This document shows, piece by piece, positions 14,360 to 24,893 of a stretch of DNA of 64,000 bases (the stretch's first letter is position 1; each line of letters opens with the position of its first letter). The stretch covers positions 4,836,001-4,900,000 of the forward strand of contig JAWZSP010000001.1 in assembly GCA_034401135.1 (NCBI GenBank). Direction: 5' to 3'. Below the pieces are notes generated by a model, which saw only the letters and a list, made by a program, of their open reading frames with translations, was not told the DNA's origin and ran no database searches. The position numbers and the translations under genes were made by a program. Origin of the DNA: Volutella citrinella. Lineage: Eukaryota > Ascomycota > Sordariomycetes > Hypocreales > Nectriaceae.

Positions 14360-17300
14360 ATGGACCCCTTGTCGATTGCTATCTCGGCAGCCCAGCTTGC
14401 TGGGGTAGCAGCAAACGTGAGACCATCCTGAACCTCCGCTGCTGCAGCTGGCTACTCGCCTTGGGCCGTTGGCGGTCTCGAAACGAGGCTTCAACATTAG
14501 GAATCGAGCCAGGGCAAAAGGAGCAGTGCTTACAACTTCTCAGCTCTCGTTTTGGCTTTACGAGCTGGTCAACAACATCAACAACATCGATACGAGAATT
14601 CGAAACCTCTCCGATGAAGTTTCCCGACTATCTGACTTGCTCAAGACTGTGGAAAGCACCGTAAAGAAGTGCCAGCCGCAAGCGCTGACCCTAGCACATC
14701 TCGACGACAACATGTGGTCGCAGATCGATACCGCGCTCGTCGACTGCAAGGTCAACATCGAAGGCCTTGATCGCCTGCTGATTCAAATTAGTGGTGAATA
14801 TGATCCGAAAGCTAACAACGTCGCGAGATTGCTCAAGAAGCCGAGCCTAAACTTCCGGTTCAGCATCAATAAAGATCAAATTTCCGACTACACGAGTAGA
14901 ATCTACAAGTGCAATTGCTCGATGCAAACGGCATTGGCCGTGGTCAATGTGTGCGTTTCCCAGTCCCGTTCCCTCATTGCATGCTCTTCCACTGACCATG
15001 TTCCAGCTCTCTGACTTTCCGCATGAACGTATCGCAAGAAAGTCTTTTCCAAGAACTATCCACATTAAAAGGCCTTGTACAAGAGTCCTTAACGGCGGCC
15101 AACAAGGAAGAGCCCGCTGATCAAGACCCGTTCGCGCTTCGCCAGAGCAGAAACCTACAGAGTTTGGCCAAAGCAGCACAGCGATTCCACAGTGCCGCGA
15201 GCTCCACAGCAAGCACACGGGTCTTGACGGGCGATCGGGCATCTCTCGCCTCTATCTGGGGGGGAAGTGAAGGTGGCGGATTGAGCGAGGCACAACGGGA
15301 GAACATTGAGCGATGGAACGACCTGGCAACGGTTGATGAGGCCGCGGAAGACAGCATGACAGAGGGAACTGGAACACTGCCCTCTTCTGCACTCGGTGAT
15401 ACGCCCACTGTCCTTACCACTCCAGACGTGCCCGATGGCTCTCGCCTATCCAACAAGAAAAGTGACATTGGCGCCCAAAAGGAGTTGGGTGTTGACAACC
15501 AGGACGACGATGACGACGACGACGAGTCCGATGTCGAACTCGACTTTCTGAGGAACTTTGAAGAACTAGCCCGCTCAAGCTTTGCAGCCAAAAACTATGC
15601 CAAAGCTGAACAATGCCTTCGCATGGCTGTTGAGCGCTCTACTGGCGATGTGTCTGGTACCACGGACTTCAAGATTTTGAAAACACAACTAGCCCTCTGC
15701 TGCTGCCTGCAAGAGAAGTGGGATCATGCAGCGGGGATTTTGTCGGCCCTTCCAAAGTCAAAGACAGTCTCCGATCTTCCAATACTCAACCTGCTTCAAG
15801 CTGTTTCTTTGGCCTATGTTGAAACTAGTCGCTTCGACGATGCCTACACCATTGGAAAGAGCGTCTTGCAAGGGAAGAAGAAGATCTGTGGAAGGGAAAG
15901 TACTGAGTATTACGACTCCCTTTCGGTTTTTGCCTTCATTTGTGAGAAGAAGGGAAGCAACCTGGAAGCAGAGGCAGTGCGCCACTCAATACCTCGGACG
16001 GAGCGACAAGTACCAGTAAACAGCGAGCCATGCCAATGGATCCTTCAGCGATCGAGTATGATTGGGATGATTTTCACCCGAAAAGGCGATGGTGGGACCA
16101 AAGAAGCAGACGGGGAGGGAGAGGACGTGAAGGCGAAGAATCTTGACGCCGAGTCGAAAGGGCCGCCGTCTCCCACATCAGCATCAATGCGGTTTGCGCC
16201 TGGGCCATGGGAGACCCTGGTGCGAAATGAGCCGCTGGACGGATCCCACAGAGCCAACGAGGACGAGAAGAAGAAAGTTGCGCTGGAGGATATGGATACA
16301 GGGAAAGAGTTCATTGCTCAGAGTGTTCCAGGCACTACCGCCCAGGCCTCATCGGCCTTTTCTTCTACCAATCTCCTCGGGGTTGAGCATTGTCCTCCAA
16401 GGCCACCACCGGTGCAGAAGCATGGCACAAAGTTTTCCATAGATCTTGGGATGCTGGGGTCACGTTACGGTCAGCTACGTGATACGGATAGCCAAGACCC
16501 TCTGATGCGAAGTCGGTCGCAGTATCATGGCTCTGGCTTCCCCAACCTCGACACGACTTCGAACTCGCTTTCAAGAAGTCATTCTCAAGGTGACAGGGCC
16601 TCTGGAAGCTCGTCCAACACCATTACAACGCCCCCTTCTCGGAGCTCAGTGTCCCGTGTTCAAGACATCGCTCCCAAGACGGTCGATGAGTCTTACTCGA
16701 CACTGGAGGTTGCCTCGATGCAACCAGCCGGAGTATCAACCCCGACGGGTGTTAGACCCATGCAACTGAATTACTCCTACCCATATCAACAGCGAGCATC
16801 CTATTCCGCTCCTATAGGTCAAGGCCAAGGGTACGCACCCTATGCGAAACAGGCAAAACCAGCTTTTGATCAAACTCCTCAGCCTCAAGCCCAGGAGATG
16901 TTCTGTCCACGGGACAATGGATCAAGCGGAAATAGCAACCATCCGTACACACCAGCTACTCAGCTGAGAAATGCCCGAAGTCTTGATGTACAGAGGCTCA
17001 GCCCTTCGGCCGACTTGAATGCTAGTACTATAGATCGTCAACGTATACGGTGGACTGTGCAAAAAGATTTTGGCAACATTGGGGATATTCGGCCATTTGG
17101 GCCTTCGGGCCCTCCTCAATTTCTCCCCACCAAGAAGAGTCGGACAAATCATGATGAGATATATATTGCTGTGGCATCAGGATATCGAGCATGCAATTCC
17201 ATTATTATGAGCAGAGGAGGCACTGATCTCGCAATCTGTATAATGCCGGTAAGGGATCCCCGGAGAGGGGTGGTTCAAACAATTGTTTCTGTCTTGACCA

Positions 17301-18566
17301 ACTACTAATATCTTGGTAGGAACCTACAGCAGATGCGACTTCCTCGTCCTCTTCGATGAATATGGGCCGACTTTTGCACAGGATGAGCATTGGCCGCAAA
17401 GAATCTCTCTTGGCAGACACTTCAGGCTACACAGTCAACATCGACAAGCCAAGGGAATGGACAGCTATCCTAGAGGCAAACGCAGGCGCGAGACCGAGTT
17501 TAGGCGGATTTGGTGATGAGAAGGATTTGCCCGGATTCAAGCATGCAACGCGGAAAATCGAAGCAGAGATTGCAAACATGATTCGTCAGGGCCCCAGATC
17601 GACACACCCGGAAACGATCGCGTCGCTCAGGATCGAGGGGCTCGTCTACGCCTTACCGGACTGCCTGGAGCGTCTCGGGTGGCAGCTCTTCACTGGAATC
17701 TTGGCCGAGTGCTCACTGATGCAGCACGCCAAAGTCATCCCTCATTCAGCTGCAATCGTCCAGTACTATCTTAAGCAGAAAATCCTTCCCGCCCCAGCCC
17801 CCGGGATGCCCCCAATGTCGGTCGTCGTGTTGAACTGTGACGAGACACTTGTCGACTGCGTTCCATACTTGCTACAAGCCGTATCCAACGATTTCGTTGA
17901 GATAAGCGACGCAAGAATAGCATACATGGCCGAGGTGGTTGGGTAAGTGCCAGGGATGGACGACGAACCTCTGCTTTGAAGAGAGCTAACATCCAACAGC
18001 TTCAAACATGCCCAAGCCGAGTTTGCGAAGCTGGCCAGTCAACAACTCAAAGCTACAATTCGCCAACTCCGCCAGAAAGTCAGCCCGTCAACGATCGACG
18101 AAATGATAAGGCATTGCAGCAAGCAGTTCCGAGAGGTCATCCTTCCTGCTTTTGACAATGAACATGGGCGAGATTGGACTGTTGACTTTGAGATGCCCCA
18201 AGGTGTTTTGGGTTTCCAACATGGTCGCTTACAGTTCAACAATACCGAGATATACAATTGCTTCGCGCCCAGCATTCGTGTCATCAAGATGATTCTGGAG
18301 GAGATGGTGTCGCGCCTCAAGAATGCAGAGCACGATGTCCAGGTGAGCCACTCCCTTCAAAGACACACCAAGACGTGCTAACGCGAGACTTCAAGTACAT
18401 TCTGGTGGCTGGAGCGTATGCCAAGTCACAATACCTTGGACGAGAACTCGAGCACATGGCCAACCATCTTCGGCCTCGCTTTGGAGGGCAGATGACGTTG
18501 CTCAATGCGTCGCCACATGATGATATCTGCAAGTTGGGAGCGATGGCACATGCTATTAGTTGTTGA
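14360..18566 (+). CDS. Helo-like N-terminal domain + TPR-like repeats + degenerate Hsp70-like ATPase domain protein
   Basis: Inferred exons are 14360-14416, 14544-14950, 15007-17248, 17320-17942, 18000-18342 and 18396-18566, giving about 1280 residues. The start was chosen because MDPLSIAISAAQLAGVAAN is the classic opening of the fungal N-terminal domain of STAND proteins, and the splice to LSFWLYELVNN restores it. Order: Helo-like helical domain (about 1-190); an Asp-rich run (about 318-330); TPR-like helical repeats (about 333-480, e.g. NYAKAEQCLRMA); a Ser/Pro/Gln-rich disordered stretch (about 490-865); and a C-terminal region resembling the actin/Hsp70 fold (about 871-1280), clearest in YILVAGAYAKSQYLGRELE near the end, which matches the adenosine-binding segment of Hsp70-like proteins. 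The phosphate-2 motif DxGGGTxD appears as NCDETLVD (about 1074-1081), so ATP binding is doubtful. Function is unknown; a signalling or scaffold role is inferred from the N-terminal family. Confidence 0.8.
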
Positions 18567-19018
18567 ATGAGATGAGGGAGACTCTGCTATGCGGATTGGA
18601 CGGCACTTTTATTGTGAGAAGACGAGAGAACACGCATGCCAGGTCTTCACCAGGCTTTCAATGAGCCCAGTATTTGTTTGATGTAAATAGATTAGGGCGT
18701 AATTGACATTGGCGTAGCTCTTTTATTTACGGCGGTATCTCGGTATGCTTCAAATCGAAGCCCCAACAACATGATGTGAGTTGGCATGCTGATGCGCCAG
18801 CCAGACCAATCATGGATGCTCCAACTCCTTGTAGGTTTCTATATCTCTTACATACACAAGAGGCCGTGAATTTGCTCCTATATAACCAGCGGTTTAGCAG
18901 GCAACAAGAACGAGGCACATAGAATCAACAAAGACAGACACACTTTTGTGCGGCGCTTGAGCTGCCAAAGCAAAGACAAAAAAAAATGACTATGGTGTGC
19001 ATGATCTGATTGTCCTGT
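18567..19018. other. Convergent 3' intergenic region
   Basis: Between the stop of the Hsp70-like gene (plus) and that of dihydroorotate dehydrogenase (minus). Presumed 3' UTRs; an A-run occurs near 18978-18986. No gene is seen. Confidence 0.6.
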
Positions 19019-20431
19019 CTACACGCGATCCTTCAGCTCGCGCTTGATCCTCGTCACAGTGCCCGCGCCGCCGTACGTCATTCCTGTATACACCATCGCC
19101 ACACTCGCGCCGGCGTTGAGGATCTGGTGCGCCTGCTCTCCGTTGGTAATGCCTCCGGTCGCGAAGAGCACCTTCTGAGGGCTGGCAGCGCCGCCCTTGC
19201 CAGCCTCCATGGCATAAGCGTCCATCATCTTGCGGTAGCGTCCCACCAAGTCCAGTGTCCTGCTGAACATGGCTGGCCCAGAGTAGCCGCCCGTCTCCAT
19301 CAGCGCGCGCTGCTCTGCGGCATTCAGCTTGATGCCGTCGGGGATGACGCCCGTTCTCCGCTTGGTGGTGTTGCCCACGATGACGCCGTCAACGCCGCTC
19401 ATGTGAACAGCCTGAACGATGCCCTCCATCTGGGCGTCCTCATCCTCGTCTGGAGAAACCTTGACCATGACCTTGGGCCTGTTCTTACGGTCCGTCTTGG
19501 AGGCCTCGTCCACCACAGCACCAAGGAGTCTGGTCAAAGGCTCGGTAGCCTGGAGATCGCGTAGGCCGGGGGTGTTGGGGCTGCTGACATTGACGACGAT
19601 GATGTCGGCATAAGGAGCCAGTCGCTTGACACAGTACACGTAGTCCTGAGCCACGGCTTGCTCGTTTCGCTCGTCCGTTTCCTTGTTCTTCGCAATCTGC
19701 ACAGCAAGCAGCCGTCCGGATCGCAGGCTTCCAGGAGGAACACCAGCTTCGCCGTCCAGAACCTCCTTCTCGGTGACGCCGAGAGACCGAGCGAATCGTC
19801 GCAACCGGGTTCGAAGGCGAACAGCCATGTTGTCGGCGCCACGGGAGTTGAGGCCGTATCGGTTGACCATGCCGTCCAGTTTGGGCACTCGGAAGACTCG
19901 AGGCTTGGGGTTTCCTTCTTGAGCGAGGGGAGTGCAGCCGCCAACCTCGACGACGCCAGCGCCCATATCAAAGAGCGCATCGGGGATCTCAGCGTCCTTG
20001 TCCAGGCCAGCAGAGATGCCAATTGGGTTCTGTACATCGGTGCCAAACACAGAAACGGAGAGCTCGCTGCCCTTTAGAGATGCATCACGCTCGCGGGGGT
20101 TGAGTCCAAGCTCGTGGAGCGACTTCAAGGCCTTGGTGCCAAAGTGATGCGCATCTTCGGCGTCGGGGAGGGCATATCGCAGAACCGGGGGCACGACCCA
20201 ACGGTGGATGAAAGACCTGGTATCGGTGACGTAGATGTACGAGACGTAGACGGTAGCAGCCACAGCACTGCCATATAGAACCGTCTTGAGATCGAATTGG
20301 GAGCCCTGGCTGGCCGAGGATGAGGCATTCCGGCGCGGGACAAAGGCAGCTCGGGGCTGAGCGGTGCGGGCGAAAGAGGCCGCCCGAGCGCCGGTGGCGG
20401 CGTGTCGCGATCGGAAGAGGGAGGCAGACAT
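19019..20431 (-). CDS. URA9: Dihydroorotate dehydrogenase (class 2, mitochondrial)
   Basis: FMN enzyme of the inner mitochondrial membrane that oxidises dihydroorotate to orotate and passes electrons to ubiquinone, the fourth step of pyrimidine synthesis. Single exon of about 470 residues. The N terminus is Arg/Ala/Ser-rich (presequence) followed by a hydrophobic anchor at about 50-70 (VLYGSAVAATVYVSYIYV), as expected for quinone-linked class 2 enzymes. Signatures: NPIGISAGLDKDAEIP, the VEVGGCTPLAQEGNPKPR segment, INRYG-type NRYGLNSRGAD, NVSSPNTPGLR with the class 2 catalytic serine, VKVSPD, and the FMN phosphate loop LFATGGI. A spacer of about 40 residues after the LRRFA helix (rich in Glu and Gly) is a common fungal insertion. 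An in-frame start 78 bases upstream (20509) exists, but the 20431 ATG begins the presequence directly. Confidence 0.96.
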   Translation of the reverse strand: MSASLFRSRHAATGARAASFARTAQPRAAFVPRRNASSSASQGSQFDLKTVLYGSAVAATVYVSYIYVTDTRSFIHRWVVPPVLRYALPDAEDAHHFGTKALKSLHELGLNPRERDASLKGSELSVSVFGTDVQNPIGISAGLDKDAEIPDALFDMGAGVVEVGGCTPLAQEGNPKPRVFRVPKLDGMVNRYGLNSRGADNMAVRLRTRLRRFARSLGVTEKEVLDGEAGVPPGSLRSGRLLAVQIAKNKETDERNEQAVAQDYVYCVKRLAPYADIIVVNVSSPNTPGLRDLQATEPLTRLLGAVVDEASKTDRKNRPKVMVKVSPDEDEDAQMEGIVQAVHMSGVDGVIVGNTTKRRTGVIPDGIKLNAAEQRALMETGGYSGPAMFSRTLDLVGRYRKMMDAYAMEAGKGGAASPQKVLFATGGITNGEQAHQILNAGASVAMVYTGMTYGGAGTVTRIKRELKDRV

Positions 20432-21118
20432 GGCTGGGACGCGTTGCCGGGCAGTGCCAGCTCCCAATGGGTCACAATTGCGCGTGCGGGTTGATCGGTT
20501 GAAGCCCAATAAAGGCGGCTAGCAATTGGTCGAGGACTTCTAACCGTCGGTTGTATTACAGTGTGTACATTTTATCAATGCACTGTAGGCCCTGCAACGT
20601 TCATTCTCTGGGTTGACGGGTGCCCATTTCGCAGACACCAAGGCTCGAGTTACACCGACTCAACTGATAATCCTGTAAAACAGCCATGTCCTATATTCTC
20701 TAGTCTATGGGCGCCTTGTGATGCGTTTGGTGTTGGTGCAGTGGTCTTCACCTCAATTGTCCAAGATAGAAAATGGCTACCACAATGCTGCGTTTTAAGT
20801 AGAAAATACTTACCAAACTGGAAACAAAGCTCAGCGAGCTCCATTGTCACAAATTAAGACCACAAGAATAGACCAAAGCATAATTTCGCTTGGGGAGTGA
20901 GTGGTAATAAACGAAAGTATTTCTTGGGTATCCAAGCAGGGGAAAAGACTGTCAATGATCATCATGTTCACTAATTCGAGAGAGTTACATCATCTGCAAG
21001 CGATCCTCGGCTTTTCTTGCACATGTTTCGGCAAGAACAATGGTTGGGACTTGAGGGACGTCCTTATTTGCGCCTCTCGTCGCCGTCTCAAACGGCCGGC
21101 GTCTTAGCACCACGCTCT

Positions 21119-21126
21119 CACGTGAC
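21119..21126 (+). promoter_or_regulatory. CACGTGAC E-box upstream of PAT1
   Basis: The octamer lies within the palindrome TCACGTGA (21118-21125), about 780 bases before the PAT1 ATG, or about 330 bases before the proposed leader intron. It matches the sites upstream of uS12m and EXO5. Confidence 0.35.
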
Positions 21127-21455
21127 TGCACTCGCAGCCCGGAGGCCCGTGCCCCCGGAACCGGAATTTCCCAAATGTGGGGAGGCCCTTGGAGAACATC
21201 GCTGGCATCACGATTGCATCAAGCTCCAGAGCCCAACTTGTTCTGCAGCGCGCTCCGTCTCAACCGAATCCCCTCCGCTCTGCGGTCTTAGATCGCACTG
21301 CTCGAACGTCCCGACTCTCTAGCCTCTCCTCCGGCCACCTTTGCTTCCTTTGGTCGCAAGTTGGCTCCCCTGCGACCATCTAGAGCCCCTCTGGAAGACA
21401 ACATGATAGATTTGTGGACTCTAATTGATCTTGCAAACATCTTTTTCTTTTAGTG

Positions 21456-21874
21456 GTAAGTTCAGACCACCGCACTCTACTGCCCCTTCCGGACTACCTC
21501 GCTCGGATGAAACGCCTTGCTGGAAACGATCACGGCACTCGCGCGATACTCGATGGCAAGCGATGAACCAGACAATCGTGGGGCTGGTTGCGCCAATATT
21601 AGGGGGAAGACGGGTCTTTGGAAGGCGGGCAAAACTACTGCCCTCTCAGTCTGGGGAGCGACAAATGCGACCTTGCGCGGGACGCGGTGAACCTGGAGTC
21701 ATTAAGGTGCTGGCCTGCTGAATCGCCACAGCGGTGCATGGCTTCAAATATACGCAGCGCATTTTCAAAGCGAGCCAGAACCAAGAGGAGCTTCTGGTTT
21801 TGGCAGAGACCATGCCCTTTACTACATGAACCTACATTCTTGACGAGCCTTTTCTAACATATTCTCGCTGTCAG
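21456..21874 (+). other. Candidate 5' UTR intron of PAT1
   Basis: A GTAAGT donor at 21456, a TTCTAAC branch-like site near 21851-21857 and an acceptor TGTCAG ending at 21874 lie just before the PAT1 start at 21904. A leader intron of this size is common in fungal regulatory genes. It is inferred from splice signals only. Confidence 0.4.
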
Positions 21875-21903
21875 TATCATCATTATTGGAACAGACAGTC
21901 ACA

Positions 21904-24378
21904 ATGTCATTCTTCGGCTTCGATGCAACTCGGCACAACCCGTCGGCCCCTGGGTTCTCCCAGGCCCACGATCCTTTTGCCGGGCTCTCAGGACGTGAGG
22001 GCGCCGATGACGCCCTCGATTTTGAGGATACCTATGATGGCCTTGGCGATCAGCTAGATGAGACAGACGATGTCTTCAATGACGACACCTTTGGAGATAG
22101 TGGTGCTGGACCCGGTGCAGGTCCTGGAGCAGGTCCTACTGGTGGCGTTGGCAAGGATTTTGACTTTTTTGGCCAAACGGCAAAGGTCGCGAATGCGATT
22201 GAGGAGGAACATCTTCGATACCACCGGCAACAACCTGCATACAGGCCCAGCGCCGCGGCAGCCCAGCCGGCTCACCCCAGCATGCACCAATACCACCCTA
22301 GCCAGGCAACGCAGCACCCGGCACGCACTGGCTACGAGAAGTACCGAGACCCCGAACCGGTCCCAGATCTCCATGTTGACCGCAGTATTTGGGGAATCGG
22401 GCCAGCCAAGCCTGCCGTGCAGTCGTCTCCGGCTCCACCCCCGGCGGCTGCCGTGTCCATCCCTGCTGCCAGTCGCAAAGTCATGAGTCTGGAGGAGGTT
22501 GAGGCTGCCATGAGAGCCCAGCCCAAGGTTCCGACTCCTCAGCCCCCCGTCGCCGAGCTCTCTGGTTATCAACAGCCCCCTCCTGGTTATCCCGTTGCTC
22601 AGCACCTCCCTGGCCAGCCTCAGGCTCAAGGACACCCTGTTACCATCTTGCAGCGTCCCCAAAGCATTCAACCCAAGGCATCGCCGTCAATTCAGAGACT
22701 GGAAACTCCTCCCACCCAGCCCAGCCATGCTCAACCTACTCAGATCCTGCAGAACCCGAACCGTCCCTCAGGCGACGAGTCGCGCGCCGGCGCGGCTGGC
22801 CATCAGTCCAAACTATCTCAGACTACCCTCCAGCAGCTTGCTCAGCACCCCCAGGTCATGCTAATGTCCGAGGAGGATAAGGCGGCCTACTTGGATCAAG
22901 AGGCCAAGCGTGCTAAGCGCCATCACAAGATCTGGCTACTCTCCAGGCATAACGGCCTAATGACTCCTCAGGACAAGAACTTCATCACTCGTATTCAGCT
23001 TCAACAGTTGGTTGCCGCTACCGGCAACCCCGTCGATGGCGCCGATACCTCGATCAATGAGGACTTCTACTACCAGGTCTACAGCCACATCCGTGCTGGC
23101 CAGCGCCAAAACCCTAGCCAGCCACTCAGCAACTTCGCTCAGACATACCTATACCAGACTGGGAGCCGCCAAGGCGGTATGCGCCGTCACGGCCGCCCAG
23201 CTGAGAACCACGTCCAGCGGATGGAACAACAAGTCCAAAGGGCCGTTGAGGCTGCCAAGAATAAGCCCAAGAATCCACAGCTCGTCATCGCGGGAAGCCT
23301 GGGCAAGATCTCGTTCAGCAACGCAAAGACCCCCAAGCCCCTACTCAACATCAAGCGCAACGACAACGAAGCGCACCGTGCTACTACCCACAAGAAGGAT
23401 TCGGCTGCCCTTGACCGTAAAACCATCCTCCGAAACGTCGAGAAGGTCTACCAGACTTTGATGCAGATTGAGGACCACGTTCGCCTTCTCCCGCCCCCGA
23501 TCACAAACCCGGCGGATGACGAACTGCAGACCAAGCACAAGGAGTGGGCCACAATCCTCGAGGCCTACAATGCCAAGCTCTGGCAGGAACTCAAGGTCCA
23601 CGAGCCTATCGGTGCCACTGTCCCTCACCCCTTTATTGCCTTCCTATCCTGCGCAAAGGGCGAGAAGGCCATCCCCAGGATTTTCCCCCACTTGACTTTC
23701 GAGCAGCGCACGACTATTCTGACCATGATTGTCTATCATCTCGACCAACTCGACGTTGTGCAGGGAGCGGCCATCACTCCCGGCGAGACCACTACACTTA
23801 ATGCTCGTATGCGCGAGAAGATTGAACTCTTCATTTCGACCGTCATGCCCTCGCTCATGCAGTATTTCAACGATACTGGATTGGACATTGTTGATGGCGT
23901 CATGAACTTGATTGCCACCAAGCTCAACGTCGACCTTATTGCTCGCTCTCGGATCGGCGTGTCCATGTTGACTTTGATCCTCAGCCGGGCGGTACTGCTG
24001 AAGCAAACCGGAGCTGGTACCCCCGAGCAGTGGGAGAAGTGGTATGTAATAAAGATGCAGTTGCACGGGAATTAACTAACATCCTCCAGGGATCATACAT
24101 TCGAGACTCTCTTCACCAGGCTCGAGCCATCGTTGCCTTACATCTTCCCCGGTAGCGTAAACACTGGAGAGGACATCTACGTCTGGCAGCTCCTCGCTGC
24201 CATGGGTGTCAGCGCCACGCACGACCAGCAAACACGTCTGGTCCTTGCTGTGAAGGAACGTGTCCTGGACACGGTTTCATCGTCCAAGACGTTGCCGGCT
24301 GCCATGGCCGCCGATCGATTGGGAAGCGTCAACCTCTTCATGCGGTCCATTGGATTGGACGTGGAATTGCTTCAATAG
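21904..24378 (+). CDS. PAT1: Topoisomerase II-associated protein PAT1 (mRNA decapping activator)
   Basis: Pat1 links deadenylated mRNA to decapping through Lsm1-7 and Dhh1 and concentrates in P-bodies. Exons 21904-24041 and 24090-24378 give about 808 residues. The start MSFFGFDATRH is the usual fungal Pat1 N terminus, followed by an acidic segment (ALDFEDTYDGLGDQLDETDD). Residues about 80-330 are Pro/Gln-rich and disordered, with short Pro-rich motifs. The conserved middle starts with EEDKAAYLDQEAKRAKRHHKIW. It runs through the MTPQDKNFITRIQLQQL and RQGGMRRHGRPAENHVQRME segments, and the C-terminal helical repeat domain (from about residue 490, KDSAALDRKTILRNVEKVY) extends to the end. The second exon completes the domain (TRLEPSLPYIFP). 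An alternative non-ATG extension upstream is not needed. Confidence 0.95.
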
Positions 24379-24893
24379 AAGGACGAGCTTAGTGCCAAAA
24401 TTTCTTGCCACCGCCATTGGGATGTTCCTGGGTTATTCGGGTTTGTTTGATGGGGCACCAGGAGAGCTGTGGTGCTCGCGTGCTATTTTCTTACAACCTA
24501 AGGATACCTGGACCGGCGATCGGATGAATTGGGCTATAATCTGCGCGTCAGGTGTACAACACTCCAATGGTGAAGAGGGTGTTGGGGTGTTTCAATTGGA
24601 ACTCCCCATGTATCAACATCTAACAATGTTGGTAGTAAGCGGGGGGGCTTAGCAAAGAGCTGGGAGGCCTTTCAAAGCCCCAGCCGATGAAATTTATAAT
24701 AGTTCAAATTTTATGCGTATTCTGGCGAACAAAAGGCCGTTGGGTGATGCTACTCGATTGTGCCCTGCCGCTTTTTTTCTATCAAAGGTTGTGATTCCAT
24801 TGCGCCATCCCATGCAAAGCTGTTATTGATGTTGAAACACCGTGGTAACTCCACTGCCTACCCTTCCCTCCTAGCTGCAAGCCGGACGACGTA
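24379..24893. other. Convergent 3' intergenic region
   Basis: Between PAT1 (plus) and RPC37 (minus), presumably both 3' UTRs. No gene is seen. Confidence 0.6.

Larger units (their letters stand above)
20432..21903. promoter_or_regulatory. Divergent promoter of DHODH and PAT1, with probable PAT1 5' UTR intron
   Basis: A 1.47-kb region between two start codons. It contains TCACGTGA/CACGTGAC near 21118-21126 and, closer to PAT1, a good intron (21456-21874) that would lie in the PAT1 leader. Short open frames here look random. Confidence 0.45.

Noticed and set aside
14155..14664. 169-codon plus-strand frame overlapping the start of the Helo-like gene
   Set aside because: It is out of frame with the spliced gene, and its translation lacks any family resemblance, whereas the spliced start at 14360 gives the exact fungal N-terminal domain.
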